Of a stretch of DNA of 5,620 nucleotides, positions 5,613-5,620 are shown one piece after another. The translations under genes and the position numbers were made by a program. Positions within the stretch are counted from its first letter, which is position 1, and each line of letters starts with the position of its first letter. Below the pieces are notes generated by a model, which saw nothing but the letters and a program-made list of their open reading frames with translations, made no database searches and was not told the DNA's origin. The DNA is from Halanaerobiales bacterium (GTDB lineage: Bacteria; Bacillota_F; Halanaerobiia; Halanaerobiales; DTU029), in NCBI GenBank assembly GCA_016278415.1, contig JADQBV010000333.1:1-5620 (forward strand), in the 5' to 3' direction.

Positions 5613-5620
5613 TGACCAAT

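Overview
The window looks like chromosomal DNA of an AT-rich, low-GC Bacillota-type bacterium. The evidence is strong AAGGGAGG-type ribosome binding sites, A/T-ending codons, Gram-positive style signal peptides and a phosphoglucomutase of the PgcA type. The many Asp/Glu residues in the mutase would fit a Halanaerobium-like halophilic anaerobe, but that is a weak inference from one protein. Almost everything is on the minus strand, so transcription runs right to left. I see no mobile element, CRISPR array, tRNA or rRNA.

From right to left: (1) 3867-5612, a full-length phospho-sugar mutase (pgcA), the one gene of clear housekeeping function, with a hairpin at 3801-3831 behind it. (2) 3682-3866, a gap with that hairpin, a polypyrimidine/polypurine hairpin (3742-3782) and two candidate promoters. 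(3) 1990-3681, a surface lipoprotein with one InlB-B-like beta repeat and an M30 (hyicolysin-like) zinc metallopeptidase domain. (4) 1442-1978, a small exported protein made of two similar OB-like halves. It lies 11 bases behind the protease, and its ribosome binding site overlaps the protease stop codon, so the two probably form a translationally linked pair. (5) 1008-1441, an AT-rich gap holding two 3' hairpins for the pair and, nearer the next gene, a promoter-like -10 box and a leader with overlapping inverted repeats. (6) 207-1007, an unrecognised exported beta-rich protein whose signal peptide is complete only if translation starts at a rare ATT codon. (7) A hairpin at 112-142 between convergent genes, then (8) the last 32 codons of an unrecognised plus-strand gene running in from the left edge.

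Three consecutive minus-strand genes therefore encode exported proteins: a lipid-anchored protease and two cysteine-free secreted proteins. This suggests a small cell-surface cluster next to a sugar-phosphate gene. The protease and OB-like protein form an operon. The ATT-start gene lies beyond their terminator and probably has its own promoter. No direct link to pgcA is visible. The points most worth checking are the ATT start, whose layout matches the protease gene's start, the structured leader in front of it, and the protease/OB-like pair.
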